In this document: positions 12,448 to 24,409 of the stretch, one piece after another
Numbering within the stretch: position 1 is the first letter of the stretch
How the letters are laid out: every line of letters starts with the position of its first letter
NCBI RefSeq assembly: GCF_011745365.1
Contig: NW_024468910.1
Span: forward strand, 4,182,068 to 4,246,067
Length of the DNA: 64,000 bases
Direction of reading: 5' to 3'
From: Cryphonectria parasitica EP155
Lineage: Eukaryota; Ascomycota; Sordariomycetes; Diaporthales; Cryphonectriaceae
Notes under the pieces: model-generated
The model's database searches: none
The model's input: the letters and a program-made list of their open reading frames with translations, nothing else
Told to the model about the DNA's origin: nothing
Position numbers and translations under genes: made by a program

Positions 12448-15400
12448 GGTCCTGCAAGCAAGATGAGCCGTTAGCTTTCATGGCACCAAGACATTTTGTG
12501 GCGCCAATGTCGAGTGGACGACGTGCTTTCACAGGGTCAGGGGAACTTCACCGTCAGGAGGGAGGAGGTAGAGCAGAATAATCTTTGTGCGGTCGAGGAG
12601 TAGGATCTGGGGAAGGGATTTCAGGAAAACAGAAGGCCAAACATGTGTCTCATGGAAGTACCAAAAGAACTCGAAATGGAAGTCTTCACGATCACGGTGA
12701 GGCTGAGGTGAGACCGTGTATGGAGAGGGGCAATGCGCAGGACAAAAGCGACTAGAGACTCACAGTTGTTGTGTGTACGGGCTCTGGGCTCGTAGCGGCA
12801 CCCGAGGTGGATATTTTGGGACTGTGGTAAATGCGAGGGTCCCTTGGGAAAAACAAGGTGGTGGTTTAGGTTTATGCGGCAAATCGCAGCCAGCCCCCTT
12901 CTGGCCACTCCAGGGATGATGCAGGAACGAGGTCGGGACAACAACCACTGAAGGGCCGTAATAAGGACAACTGGTTCGCCCAGCCTCGGCCTTTTTTCTT
13001 TCTTGCAGCAATGCCCCTTGCTGGCGGGTCGTTCTCCTCAGTTGTGGTGGTGAGAGAGCATGAAAGACAAGCCTGGCAGATGATGGGTTTTCCGGCGAAG
13101 AGGGGGAAGGGGCCGTCAGGTATGATTGAGGGTGTACCAGGGATGGGGGCCACAGCCCTTCCACTTCTTGGTTGAGGGAGCCTGTTGCCCAGCAGCAGTA
13201 GCGGGTTACTGGGCTTTTCGCAACTCTCGGCCGACAGAGCTGACAGCCGCCACCGTTGCGCACAGTATAGTCGCGCTTGACCTGAATACTGATTCACCGA
13301 GTCTGTCTTCTCAGGACAAGGCTAAGAAGGGGTCAATGAGGGACTCGATCTCTTGGCCTGGACCACGTCGGAATGAAACGAAGAGATGATGGACGGACGG
13401 ACGGACGGTGAAGGATGGGACCAGGGCCAAGGACCAGGACTAGGCTAGGGCCAGTTACTTGATTTTCTTTTACCGAGCGCACGATTAAAGAGGGCAGCCA
13501 CGGCCGACCGAGGAATCAATGACAGTCGTGGTGGGAGGAACTTGGTCCACGAAGTGTGCCTCTCGACGACGAAGAAAGAAAATAACAAAAAGACAAACGA
13601 TGGGACGTTGTGACTGATGGTAGTAAAAGCACAGACTACACAGCGCACGGAAGGATGGACAGTGTGGACTGGTTTGGCTGTCTAGAGAGGAAATTGACTG
13701 AGCCGCTGGTGGTATTGCAAGTGATCCTTTCCTCTTCAGCTGTACCTCACATTCCCAACCTTTCCCCTGAAAGATGGATCATCCCTGTCTTAAGTACATT
13801 CCCCCCTTACCCCAAAATATGTCCTTGGGACTCTGCTACACACTATTGGCACTATGTACTGCAGTACTGCAATATTATGGTATAGTACAAGTAATGGGCA
13901 CTACAATGCCATGGTGGAGGTGGGTCCAGACTTACCAAGCATCACTATACTGTATTTCCCCAGCCCGCCACCAGCTTTTTCATCAAAGTCCAGCTGATGA
14001 GGGAGGGGAAGGAAAGAAAGGGGAAGAAAAAAAGGGAAGAGAGAAAGAACGAAGAAAAAAAAAGGACAGAAGGGGTGGGGTACACTCAACCCCAGAGCCC
14101 GTGCCCTACTGTACCATAGTACTACTGCTAGTCTCTCTGCAGGGTCTACCTCTTGCTGTAGGAAAAGAAAGCAGGATAGGAAAAAAGGACTTAGAGAGGC
14201 GGGCAGGCTGAATACGATTCTGTGCATCCGTTCCCCAGTGAACCCAGGGGAGAAAAGTGTCAGCAATAACAACGCTGCTAATATAGCGAGGCTGGGCTTC
14301 ACATGAAAATGCAGAAAAGTCTGGGCCATGTACCAAGATTCCTTGTTTACAATGCAACAAGCCCTTCTCTACGTCACGCTGCAAAAGTCTACACCATAAC
14401 CTTGATCGTTCGTAAAACCATCGTACCATGGAAGAAGATTAGATTTTGGTGAGAGCCTTCAGGGTCACAGCGGGGCTGTACACGTTTGTGGACATCAAGC
14501 ATTCTCAATTTGCATCTCCACTTCTAATTGACGGCACAGTCCTGCCGAACCCCAGAGCTCCATTTTATTGATCTGCGCGGGCGATCTCATCGGGCTCTCA
14601 TCCCCTCCCCCTAATCGCAAAGGGTGGGCGGACGTGGATGACGGCACAGGACAGTACGAGACCCGACAGGGGAGGGGGTCCTCCTTATCTATCATCCCTT
14701 CGATTGGGGAGAAAAGATGCAGAGAATGTTTATGCATATTTGCAGCTAACTTTTTTGCCTTGCAGCTTGGCTCCCGATCTTGCTGGTGCACCGTACCGCA
14801 CGCAACGGCAGCAAGCAGTTACCACCGCTCATCAGCCGTTTAGGAGGAGGAGATCAAGGGGGTCAGTTGCAGGACAATCAATTGTCTGATCGACCATTGG
14901 GTAAATTGCAAATCTCACTTGGGCGTGCAAAGGCTGAAGAGTCCGGACAACCCGGCAAAGGGTCGACACATCCTTTCTGACAGAGGACACACACACACAA
15001 ATACAGCGCCAGAGGGCGTTGTCTGGACAGAGGAGGAGCCAAGCCACATCCTTCGGGGCCTGCTTCCAATATGCACTCCACCAGGAACGCCTCCTGCAGG
15101 GAATGTCCAGTAATGGGACATGGGCGGCAAACGTGATCGAGGTGCGTCGTATAGGGCCAGCTGCAGCTCTCCGCTTAAGCCTCTTTAGGCTACTCGGGGC
15201 AGATGGAGCTGCGCAAAAAATGCGACCGTCTGTGATGCAGTGACATGCTGGACAGGTGCCGCGCTGCAAGATCGACCATCGATCTGCTCGCCCCCCGATG
15301 AGGTTTGCTCCCTCAGCCTTTTTTTGTTCTTTCATTTTTTTCTCTTGGTGACACAAGTACCAAGGCGTCCTGTGCGACAGCGCCACTCTGTGACACCGTC

Positions 15401-18400
15401 GCGCCTCATGGCGACGTCCTCAGGAAACATGGCTCACATTTCTGAGGTCGAAAGGCTGGCGCTCGCTTTCCATCCAACCTCAATTCGTGATAAAGTCCTA
15501 TAAAGAGAAATGTGCGCGGCGAGGGCGGGCACAAGCCTATGCCGCTGGTCGTCTAGACCAGGGTCGACGTGCCGGAAAACGAGATGCCTCGCGTGGGTGT
15601 CAAACTCAATACGAGGGCGCTAAGCGGGAAATAGGGCTTGGGATCTGACCCCAAGCCAGTATGGGAAGTTTATTCTGCGGCACCCCAGCCTGCAGGTTGC
15701 GGGATGATGTGACGTGACGGCGGAAGCACTGGACGAAGCTTCTAAGTGGGAATGAGCCTGCAGGCCCTCTCGTGTAATGATTTAGTGCTCCCAGCTGGTT
15801 GGAAGCCACTGGAATGAGGACACGCATGAGACGACAAGTTTGAAATTTTCGTAATAGTCCGCCATCGGTTTTTGAGTTTTTTTTTTCGTCTTGGCCCGGA
15901 CCAGCAGGCTCCCCGCCTTCGCAATCATATGGGCGACAGAGGTTGCAGTAGCGGGAGGCGCGCCATTACGGTCGGATCTGCGCAAATTCTCCGAGTCCTC
16001 GAGTCCTCGAGTCAGGACCTTCATTCGAGGTTGATACTTTTGAGGAGTGCCGAGCAGATCTGTCTCGTAGTAGTCAGCGTCGGGCCTTTCTGCCCCCAAG
16101 CAACGGGCCATAGTGAATACATACTGTAGTACTCTGGTGCTGGGTAGTACTGTGGTGAAGGCTCCATAAGGCTGTTGGGTCGCACAGTGCATGCGGGTAG
16201 GCTTCCCGGACCTTGTAGATGAGGCGTGTTTTAAACATATGAAGCTAGCACAGGACGGAATTAGGCGCTCGAAAAAGCATGCCGCTGCTTGCTGGCGAGG
16301 GTCGCACTTGATCTGCTTGGGTTCGAATAGTCATTTCGACATGTACCTTCAGAGGCAGTCCCAGAGAGTTGCACCATAACTTATGTCATCGTCGTCATCC
16401 AAGTTTCAGTGACGAAGACAAGAATGCACCCAGCAGCATCCTGGAATCTGAGAGCCAAGCGTCGGATACCCGTTGGGGGGCCTTTGGCTTCTGATGCAGA
16501 ACATCCTGCTGTACATAGCTTTTAGGCTGCTAGCCCTCATGTCCTTTGGCTCAATTCTTTTCAGGTGGGGAATGTTCTGGGCGCAGTACCACGGAGCCAG
16601 CATAGTGAAGGTAAGGGTCTGAGAATGACCAATGACCTCCACACCCACGGAGGTTTACAGAAGCCCGTTTCATACCGCAAACATGCGCGTGTTGGACGCT
16701 GCATCTGGGACCCGGTGACATCAGTATCGACAGACGTATTGTCCGCTCATCTTGGTGATAATGAATATCACCTGCGTTGCGCCCTGTGAGCCCCTTTTTT
16801 CTCATGGCTCTGTTGTGGTGTGGAGAACAGGGCATCCGAAATCCGTTACACTGACGCGGCGTTACGTTCCACGGCAGCGATGAATCGCGACCCGTACCGA
16901 TGTCTGGTTTCGTAATTCCGCTGGGTGACAGAGAAGGGTAAGGCATTCAATCCTGATTCGCATGGCGTCTGTCTGGGGTCTCCTCCCAAGGACTTTGTTG
17001 GCCTCGTTTGGTGCACCCCTATTTCGCTGCCTTGGCTAGTGTCCTAGCAACCCGCCGAGGGATTGCTCCTCAGGAATCTTGGCATCAGCGACTGGAGGGG
17101 CAAGTGTACGACCAGCATCGCCATAGCTTGTGTCGGACAGGCTGGAAAAGCGGAAGCGCACCATGTAGCCATGGTGTACAAGGCGAAGAGATGGTCCAGC
17201 TCTCTGGGATCACCAGGCGGTCGTGTTCCTGCCCATCCGGCCGCGTGTCTTGCAGACTTTGTCTTCTGTCTCCACACGTCTCGTCATACGAGGGCATGAA
17301 CGGATACCCTCTGCCGTGGACTGAGGATGTACAGCGCAGACCAGGCTTCCACCGCGTCCCCTATGTTTGCCGTCGCCCCGAATCTATGCCTGGTGTGCGT
17401 TGTTCGGCCAGGCGCCGAGCAGAAAGCTATTGAAGGCTCGGGCAGGCGCAAGGAGCCTCATCATCCATCATCCTCTGCGGGATTGGATGAGACAACCTAT
17501 TTGTGTTCCCATCCGTGGCGTGAGGTGTGGATGGCGATGGCAGTGTGAACAGGTGGGAGTGGGGTCTGATTGCATGCACAAGACAGTGACAGCGACAGTC
17601 TGGGGTCCCTCTGCACAGACCAGAGTGCTGTAGTTCCTGCGTAGTATGCAGTACGTACAAGAAGCACCTCATCACCCACTGTGGATAGTAAAAAGCGTAC
17701 AGGGCCTTCGACTGCGGGCAGGAGTTTGCAGTCACACCAGCTTTTCCGTGTCTGGGGGGCTCAGTCCTTGTTCGGCCTAATTTAGCACAGGCTGATCCCT
17801 GCAGGGAGCACCTGGTGCATCCGAGACTAGCTGCTGTGCATCAGTGTCGCAGGCACACGGTATAGGTCTAACGCTGCTTACAGGCAGCATAGTCTGCAAG
17901 CTGGGCGAAGTCATAGTGCTGTACTAGGTAGTAGAGGCGACTCCTTGGCGGGACCCTTCTGACGGGATACGCTAAGCACAGTGATCGACCTACACTGGAG
18001 AAAAAAACGGGTACGTACAGTAGTACTTCAGGGTTCACGTGCGGCCCCAGTGCGACTTCCTATTTTGAGGGGTACCTTGCACTTGCACTCTTGAACATTG
18101 ATGAATCCTGTCCGTGCTGAGCTCATGTGTGCAATAATCCGGCCTCGGTCTGAATCTGGGTCTGGGTCTGCTTTCTATCCATCTCTTTCCACCTCACCTC
18201 CCTTCTCGACACCTCTCACCGACTTGCTGGCCTGCCAGTCGCACAAGACATCTCGAGGGCAGAAATTGTGTGTGTGTGTGTGTGTGTGTGGGACCCTGCT
18301 TCGTCTGGTCTCGCTACGCAACGCCGTCATTTGTCAGTCTCTTACGGCTCAGCCTTGTTCGTGTCGTCTTTGCTTCCTCCTGTTTTCCGTCATCTTCCTT

Positions 18401-19059
18401 CTCGCCTCGTCATTTTTCGGATACCATTCTTCTCTTCTTCAGCCGCAGCAGCATTAGCCTTGTGCTTCTTGTGGGGGTTTCCTTTCCCTTCTTTCTTTTT
18501 TTGTTATTTTTGTTGGGTGCTTCCCCAGTCCATACTCTTTCGTCCTCTTTGTTTCTTGCGGGGATCGTCCAACCTTTCTCGTCATCCCATAGACTTGTAG
18601 CATCATTTGCGCCGGAGTGACTACATAGTAGCGTGGGCACCGCGGATTTTCGACCAGCCTTACCCCTTTCCGAAGAGACGAGTTCTCCCTCTGCGAGCCT
18701 TGAGGTCCTCTCCGAGACTTCTTTGCGTCCGACACACGTCACCTGCATAATATTCGACTTCCGACGGCAGCACGCCGCTTTCAGGACTGGTCAGCCGAGT
18801 CTTGAATAATTCCATTCCAGGAGGACGCCAAGAGGGAGAGAAAAGAAAAGGAGAACAAGAAGGGGAAAAAAGTGAAAGTAAAGCGACACAACGAGTTCAA
18901 TGCAGCAGGAGGAGACTTTATAGCCGTCGCAATAGCATTGTGCCAGTCGTACTACGTCCAGGGACGACTAGCCTTTCGATAACAGCTGGGACAATTACAG
19001 CACGCAAAGTTGGTCAGAGGGGAACATCATCAGGCTGAAAAACCCTGATCCCCTTTGCA
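12448..19059. other. 6.6-kb shared upstream region of chitin synthase and its putative activator
   Basis: This is unusually long for two head-to-head genes. It holds no protein frame with a recognisable domain. There is a GGAC repeat (~13391-13408), several short TAGTAC/GTACTA-type palindromic stretches (13855-13890, 14105-14130, 16119-16152, 17638-17660, 17915-17935, 18008-18025), a TCCTCGAG tandem (~15996-16012), an (AC)-rich patch (~14990-15000), a (GT)n run (~18268-18290) and long CT-rich tracts at 18160-18560 that look like promoter or leader sequence for the + strand gene. Long UTRs, leader introns or a non-coding RNA are possible but not shown. Confidence 0.5.
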
Positions 19060-21409
19060 ATGGCTGCCGTGGACTCTTCGCCTCCACAATATGGCTCAGT
19101 TACCTCGAGTCCCGTACGGAGGAAGCCAGTCGGCTCTTCCAGCCATGGCTCACCGCAGAGCATACGCTCAGAAGCTAACAAACCATTACCACGCATCCCA
19201 ATGGCAGACGGCTCGCGCATGGGACAGTCACCGGTATCCCCGGTCAAGATGAACTTCCAACCTGAGAACTGGGCACAGCCTTCAAGCGCAGCCATAGAGA
19301 CGGGGGAACACTCCAGTCCTGACCGCCGGCAGCGCTCATCTGCATCACTGGACATGGAGATGCCGCCGATCCTCGAGGCACCCAAGCGACCCCCTCCAAG
19401 TCTTCCGTTGGACTTTTCGCAGCCGGAGGGAACAATACGGCGGGTCAACGCTGGCGACAGCTCTGGGACCCAGGCTGATTCAAGCCGCGGAGAAAACTTA
19501 ACATCTGCAGCAGACATTGCTGGCAGCGAACAGGTTCCCGCGGTCCAGGGAGACAACCGGCGTAGTCGGGAAACCGATACTTCTTTATCGACGCCCAGCG
19601 TCTCGAATCAGCACACCTCGACAGAAACCTCAATAGCAACGAGTGTCAGTTCAGTGTCGGGCGGCACGAACGAGTTGGAAAACGGCCAGCAGCGGAAATC
19701 AGAGGATGCTTCTACTGTGAGCTCCGCTACCAACGATGCTGCGAACCAGCCTCAGATGGTTGCACAGCTCCAGTATCACCACCAGCCGTTCACACCGCCG
19801 ACTCCAACCTTTTTGAGTGGTCACGACCCGCGGGTTGTATCATCACCAGACCTGTCTGAGAATGGTGCTGCCGTAAACCGCCATCTGACACCCGTTTCTC
19901 ATCTCAGGAGGACCTCGCTGCCCAGGCCACAGTCTGCATACTCTGTCCACTCTGATCGCGGCCGCTCCTCCGGCCGGAATGGCACACCAAGCGTTCGCGC
20001 TCCATCGGCGCACTCGAGCTATGCAAGGAAATCACCCAACGTAGACAACCGCCAGTCCACGTACGCAGAGCTGCTGAATGTTCCCTATCCACAGCCTGCG
20101 CCTGCACCCCTGACCATTGACAACTCACAATTGCGGAACGCGGTGGGATCTAATGCGTCTCTACTGAGCTCACAGAAAACTCTCGACATGTACAGGCAGA
20201 ATGTCAAGAAGACCAGTGACTTCTCGATACAATACTCGTTTGCAGTATTTCTGATCTCCACGGCTCAGGAACAGGGCGTGGATGTCACAGAGCCTAAGAA
20301 GAAGTCGCCGAAGCCAGGTCACAGCCCCAACGGCTCTTTTACCGGAAGCGCGGATTCCGATCCAAATGATCTGATAAGAGAAGCACGAGCCATCCTGCAG
20401 AAACTTGCCAACGCAGGATACCCCTTCGCCCAGTACTACCTTGCAGATGGATATGCTTCGGGCTTGTTCAGCAAAGGCAAGGAAGACTATAATTCTGCCT
20501 TTCCCCTGTTCGTCCTGGCCGCGAAGCATGGTCACGCAGAGTCTGGATATCGGACCGGTCTGTGCTACGAGTTCGGATGGGGTTGTCGTAAGGACCCGGC
20601 AAAAGCTGTTCAATTTCTGCGAACCGCGGCATCAAAGAGGCATCCCGGCGCAATGACAAGACTAGGAAAGGCTTGCCTTTCTGGTGATCTGGGTGAGAAG
20701 CGCTATCGAGAAGGCCTGAAGTGGCTCAAGTTGGCAACAGAATCGGCAGACGCCATGTACAACGCGGCACCGTTCCATCTAGGATGTCTATACGAGACCG
20801 GATATGGTGAAGATATCTTCAAGGATGAAGGATACGCGGCCGAGCTGTTCACACAAGCCGCCGATCTTGGTCACCCAGAGGCGAACTTCCGAATGGGCGA
20901 CGCATACGAGCATGGCAAACTCAACTGTCCGCGAGACCCGGCCTTGAGTGTGCACTTCTACACCGGGGCCGCTGAGAGAGGACACGCAGGTGCGATGATG
21001 GGCCTGTGCGCCTGGTACATGGTTGGAGCCGAGCCGATCTTGGAAAAAGATGAGGAAGAAGCGTACGAGTGGGCACGAAGGTCCGCTGAGCTGGGTATGT
21101 TGTAACCTTCTGCTTGGTTGTCTCTTTGGTAGTATATAATGCTGACCATCTAATCCCACAGGCTATGTCAAGGCCCAGTACGCAGTGGGTTATTTCACGG
21201 AAATGGGCATTGGGTGCAGAAGAGATATTCTGGAAGCCAACGTCTGGTATGTCAAGGCCGCAGACGCAGGGGATGACCGAGCGAAGCAGAGATTGAATGC
21301 TATTCGGGCGGCAGCGAGTGGTGGGACGCCGATGGATGTTGCGCCTCCGAAGAATCCCAATCTGAAAAAGAGAGCTGGGGCAAAGGACGAGAGCTGTGTG
21401 GTAATGTGA
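19060..21409 (+). CDS. Sel1-repeat chitin synthase activator, Skt5/Chs4 family, with CaaX box
   Basis: There are two exons: 19060-21094 and 21162-21409. The 67-nt intron (GTATGT...CAG) splits a Gly codon, and the product is about 760 aa. Residues ~1-390 are Ser/Pro-rich and probably disordered. A conserved block DFSIQYSFAVF precedes Sel1 (TPR-like) repeats from about residue 455 to 740, recognisable by recurring A-x-x-x-L-G/Y-x-x-G patterns such as AQYYLADGYASG and PFHLGCLYETGYG. The protein ends with a polybasic stretch and Cys-Val-Val-Met, a CaaX prenylation motif. Yeast Skt5/Chs4 has the same layout (Sel1 repeats plus CaaX) and activates Chs3 at the membrane. Filamentous fungi have several such regulators, so which paralogue this is cannot be told. 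The class IV chitin synthase is the divergent neighbour. Confidence 0.9.
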
Positions 21410-23366
21410 CGGGAAAAAGGGTCCAAGGGTACGACACCGACACAGTCATCACTGTTGACTGCTGACACGAGATGGGGGTCAATTCTGCTGCCGCTGTTCG
21501 CAGGCCGGCTGCTGCGCGTGTGGAACACTGCTGGCGCATTTTCATGTTCGTTCTTTAAGGTTTGGTGTTGGAAAAAGGGGGGTGGCCACGATCGATTGCA
21601 TAGCTTCAAGACGGCATGTTGAACAGGACTGATAAACATGGCAAATTTATGTGCATTATCTTTTTCTCTTGAGGCAGGATGGCTCTTCGAGATGCCGGAC
21701 TCATTGATGGTCACAAAAAATGAACGAGTCTCAAGGCTGTTCAGACAGGTAGTCATGCGGGCAGAAGACGGCGAAATGGGTCAGATGCCGAGCGTCATTA
21801 CCTCTCTCCAAAGCCTTGTTGCTGTCCGCAACTTGCAGCTCTGAAAAATCTCGGTCCATCTTATAAGTTTACCTCCGAGCGCTTACCTCTAGGACAAGGC
21901 CGGGTTTCCGCTGTTCACACCATACCCTCGGTACCCGCCCATCACGCGTCACAGTGACTTAGTCTCCTACAGAAGATGGGTTCTGGTCACAATGCACTTT
22001 TACATCAAGATACAACAATGGTTTAGAATGGATGTATCCTAAAGTATTATTTTTTGAGGGGGAGGGGGTTTATTCAAGTAACACTCCTCACTCCGGAAAT
22101 ATGTCTGTTGAACAAGTCTTGATGACAGCCTTGCTCATCGACAATTTTCAGATGGAGACTCGCCTCCGTGCAGGTATGAGCCAGGGATTCAGATCAGGCA
22201 CTTACCGCAGTCCATTTAGGAGCGCTGGTGTTTAGCTGACTGACCTTCGGGTACAGTTTGGCCTTATGCTGATCTCGGTGCACCCGAAGGTCAGGCGATG
22301 CCTTTGCGCAGAACACGACTGAACCTCGGGTCTATGTTTTCGACGATATCATCGACCTCGCCTCACCCCAACAGGCCTCGCCTCCCTGACCAGTCGTCTC
22401 GGTACACCACGAACGTGGCAAGGAGACCTTGATGCCTTAATACCATAGAGTCTTCTCGGCCAAACGCGCCGACAAAGCCCTTGGAAGACTATCTCGAGTA
22501 GGGAAACTCTGCCCGTCTTTTGACTACGAGACGATCGTGTGCATGGAGAACCAGGCCAGGAGGTGTGGTGTAGGCACTGTAAACAGGCTGCCCGTTGCTC
22601 TAAGGTGGAGTTATGCCGAGACAGTGCCTAATGGTGTGCAAGAGACGTGAGGCCGAGTCTAGGCATCAACCCGTCCTACACCGGAGCCTGAAGACAAGAG
22701 CTGGAGACCAACCTAAGGACAAAACGTGTCATCGGGCTGCAATTGCTTAGAAATCATACAGCAGAGTACAAGGCCAGTCTAGCGTCGACACATTCATATG
22801 TGTATCCAATGGATGCATGTCTTTTGCTACGAAGATAATAGACGTTAAAGACAAATATATGAATGGAAACGGCACGTCCTCGCCTGTTGTCAAGAGCCAT
22901 CGGCTGAGTCACGTGGAAAAGCGGGTCACCCGTTACAAGTTTTCGCTGAGGTTCGCTAGCAGTCCCTATCCCCCGTAAGCTCGCCGCCTCCAGACCATTG
23001 CCCGTTCTTCTTGTTTTCCTACCTGACCCAACTCAACCCAAATTCCAACCCACTTTCTCTCTCTCTGTCTCTTGATCCAGACTAGAGCATCAACTGCCTT
23101 TCCTTTCAGCAGCCCTTTGATACCCGCCTGTAAAAGGTTCGTCTACAAAGCCCAGGTCGATTTCCCTCCCTGGACCCATACCATCGTCAATCGCGCCTGT
23201 ACCAAGCCAAACCAGGCTTTGTCATTCCCAACTTTTGCAGACCACTGACGCCGGCCCACCAGCCCCCACTTCCAGGCATTTCCAATACATACATCACCTC
23301 GGAGACCTCCAGTCATACCCTCTTCCCTTCTTCTCTCCATCCAAAACATCAACCACAACAACGATC
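21410..23366. other. Intergenic and 5' leader of the Ran gene; contains a 13-bp inverted repeat
   Basis: No supported gene. A perfect 13-bp inverted repeat lies at 22240-22252 and 22282-22294. The 22300-22700 stretch looks neutral, with scattered stops in all frames. From about 23000 the DNA becomes CT-rich (CTCTCTCTCTGTCTC near 23057), as expected for the promoter and leader of a highly expressed gene. Confidence 0.55.
22240..22294. repeat. Perfect 13-bp inverted repeat with 29-bp spacer
   Basis: CTGACCTTCGGGT at 22240-22252 is the exact reverse complement of ACCCGAAGGTCAG at 22282-22294. It could form a hairpin in DNA or RNA, or be a decayed terminal repeat. No flanking target-site duplication is evident. 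Confidence 0.85.
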
Positions 23367-24409
23367 ATGGCCGAGAGTCAGACTCCTACCTTCAAGCTCG
23401 TCCTTGTTGGCGATGGTGGTACCGGCAAGGTATGTTCTACCACCCACCTATTCTTCATCAGGCTTGTCAATCACACAAGTTGTGCCGAGCTACCTCCCTC
23501 TTCGGCGGGGCAGTTTGGCCGCCATTTGTGATTGTCACAATGCTCGACTGAGCCAACAGCCTCAACCGCCTCGGAATGTCAGCTAACATGCCCTTTTCTC
23601 ACCACAGACCACCTTCGTGAAGCGCCATTTGACTGGCGAGTTCGAGAAGAAGTACATGGCCACCCTCGGTGTCGAGGTCCACCCTCTCGGCTTCACCACC
23701 GTTCGTCCCCCCCTCCCCCCTATGTGGCGATAATGGACTCCATCTAATCGCAACCTGTACAGAACTATGGCCAGATCCAGTTCGACGTCTGGGATACCGC
23801 CGGTCAGGAGAAGTTCGGTGGCCTGCGTGATGGGTACTACATCAACGGGCAGTGTGGTATCATCATGTTCGATGTTACCTCCCGTATTACCTACAAGAAC
23901 GTCCCCAACTGGCACCGTATGTGTTCCGAATTCTGCCCCCTAAAAAAGCTCACATAGGTTCTTGTCAGGCTGACCAACTATTCAACAGGTGATCTCGTTC
24001 GTGTCTGCGAGAACATCCCTATCGTCCTGTGCGGTAACAAGGTCGACGTCAAGGAGCGCAAGGTCAAGGCCAAGACTATCACGTTTCACCGCAAGAAGAA
24101 CTTGCAGTACTACGATATTTCTGCGAAGTCCAATTACAACTTCGAGAAGCCCTTTCTCTGGCTCGCCCGCAAGCTCGTCGGCAACCCCAGCCTGGTACGC
24201 CCCCCCCCCCCCTTCCCCAAATCGATACCAGGTTTGCGCGTCATGTTTGCTGTGTCTTCTAATACATCTCACAGGAATTTGTCGCTGCCCCCGCTCTTGC
24301 TCCTCCTACCGCTCAGGTCGATGAGGCCCTTCTGCGCCAGTACGAGAACGAGATGACTGAGGCTGCCAACATGCCTCTGCCTGACGAGGATGACGACAAC
24401 GACCTGTAG
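23367..24409 (+). CDS. Ran GTPase (Gsp1-type), nuclear transport
   Basis: There are five exons: 23367-23429, 23608-23700, 23763-23916, 23989-24194 and 24275-24409. They join to 216 aa, the usual Ran length. It is the small GTPase that drives nuclear import and export and spindle assembly. Visible motifs are the P-loop GDGGTGK (residues 15-21) with the first intron directly after its Lys, the switch I block [14 protein letters not shown], switch [26 protein letters not shown] and the acidic C-terminus ending DEDDDNDL. There is no C-terminal Cys for prenylation, as expected for Ran. The start ATG has a purine-rich context (ATCATGG). Intron 2 begins with the less usual GTTCGT, and intron 4 carries a C13 run right after GTACG. 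It is convergent with the Nas2 gene. Confidence 0.98.

Noticed and set aside
9544..12581. Several plus-strand frames (for example 9982-10455, 11578-11853)
   Set aside because: Shadows antisense to the chitin synthase exon caused by its third-position bias.
13391..13408. GGAC tandem repeat as a CRISPR or minisatellite array
   Set aside because: Only a few four-base units without spacers; ordinary microsatellite.
14832..15386. 184-codon minus-strand frame between the chitin genes
   Set aside because: Mixed composition, no domain and no initiation or splice support; Cys/Arg-rich chance frame.
16300..16345. tRNA-like GGTTCGAAT stretch
   Set aside because: No matching acceptor, D or anticodon arms at the right spacing.
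22300..22700. Possible transposon or retroelement remnant
   Set aside because: One short phrase looked protein-like, but stops occur in all frames and no transposase or polymerase motif can be followed.
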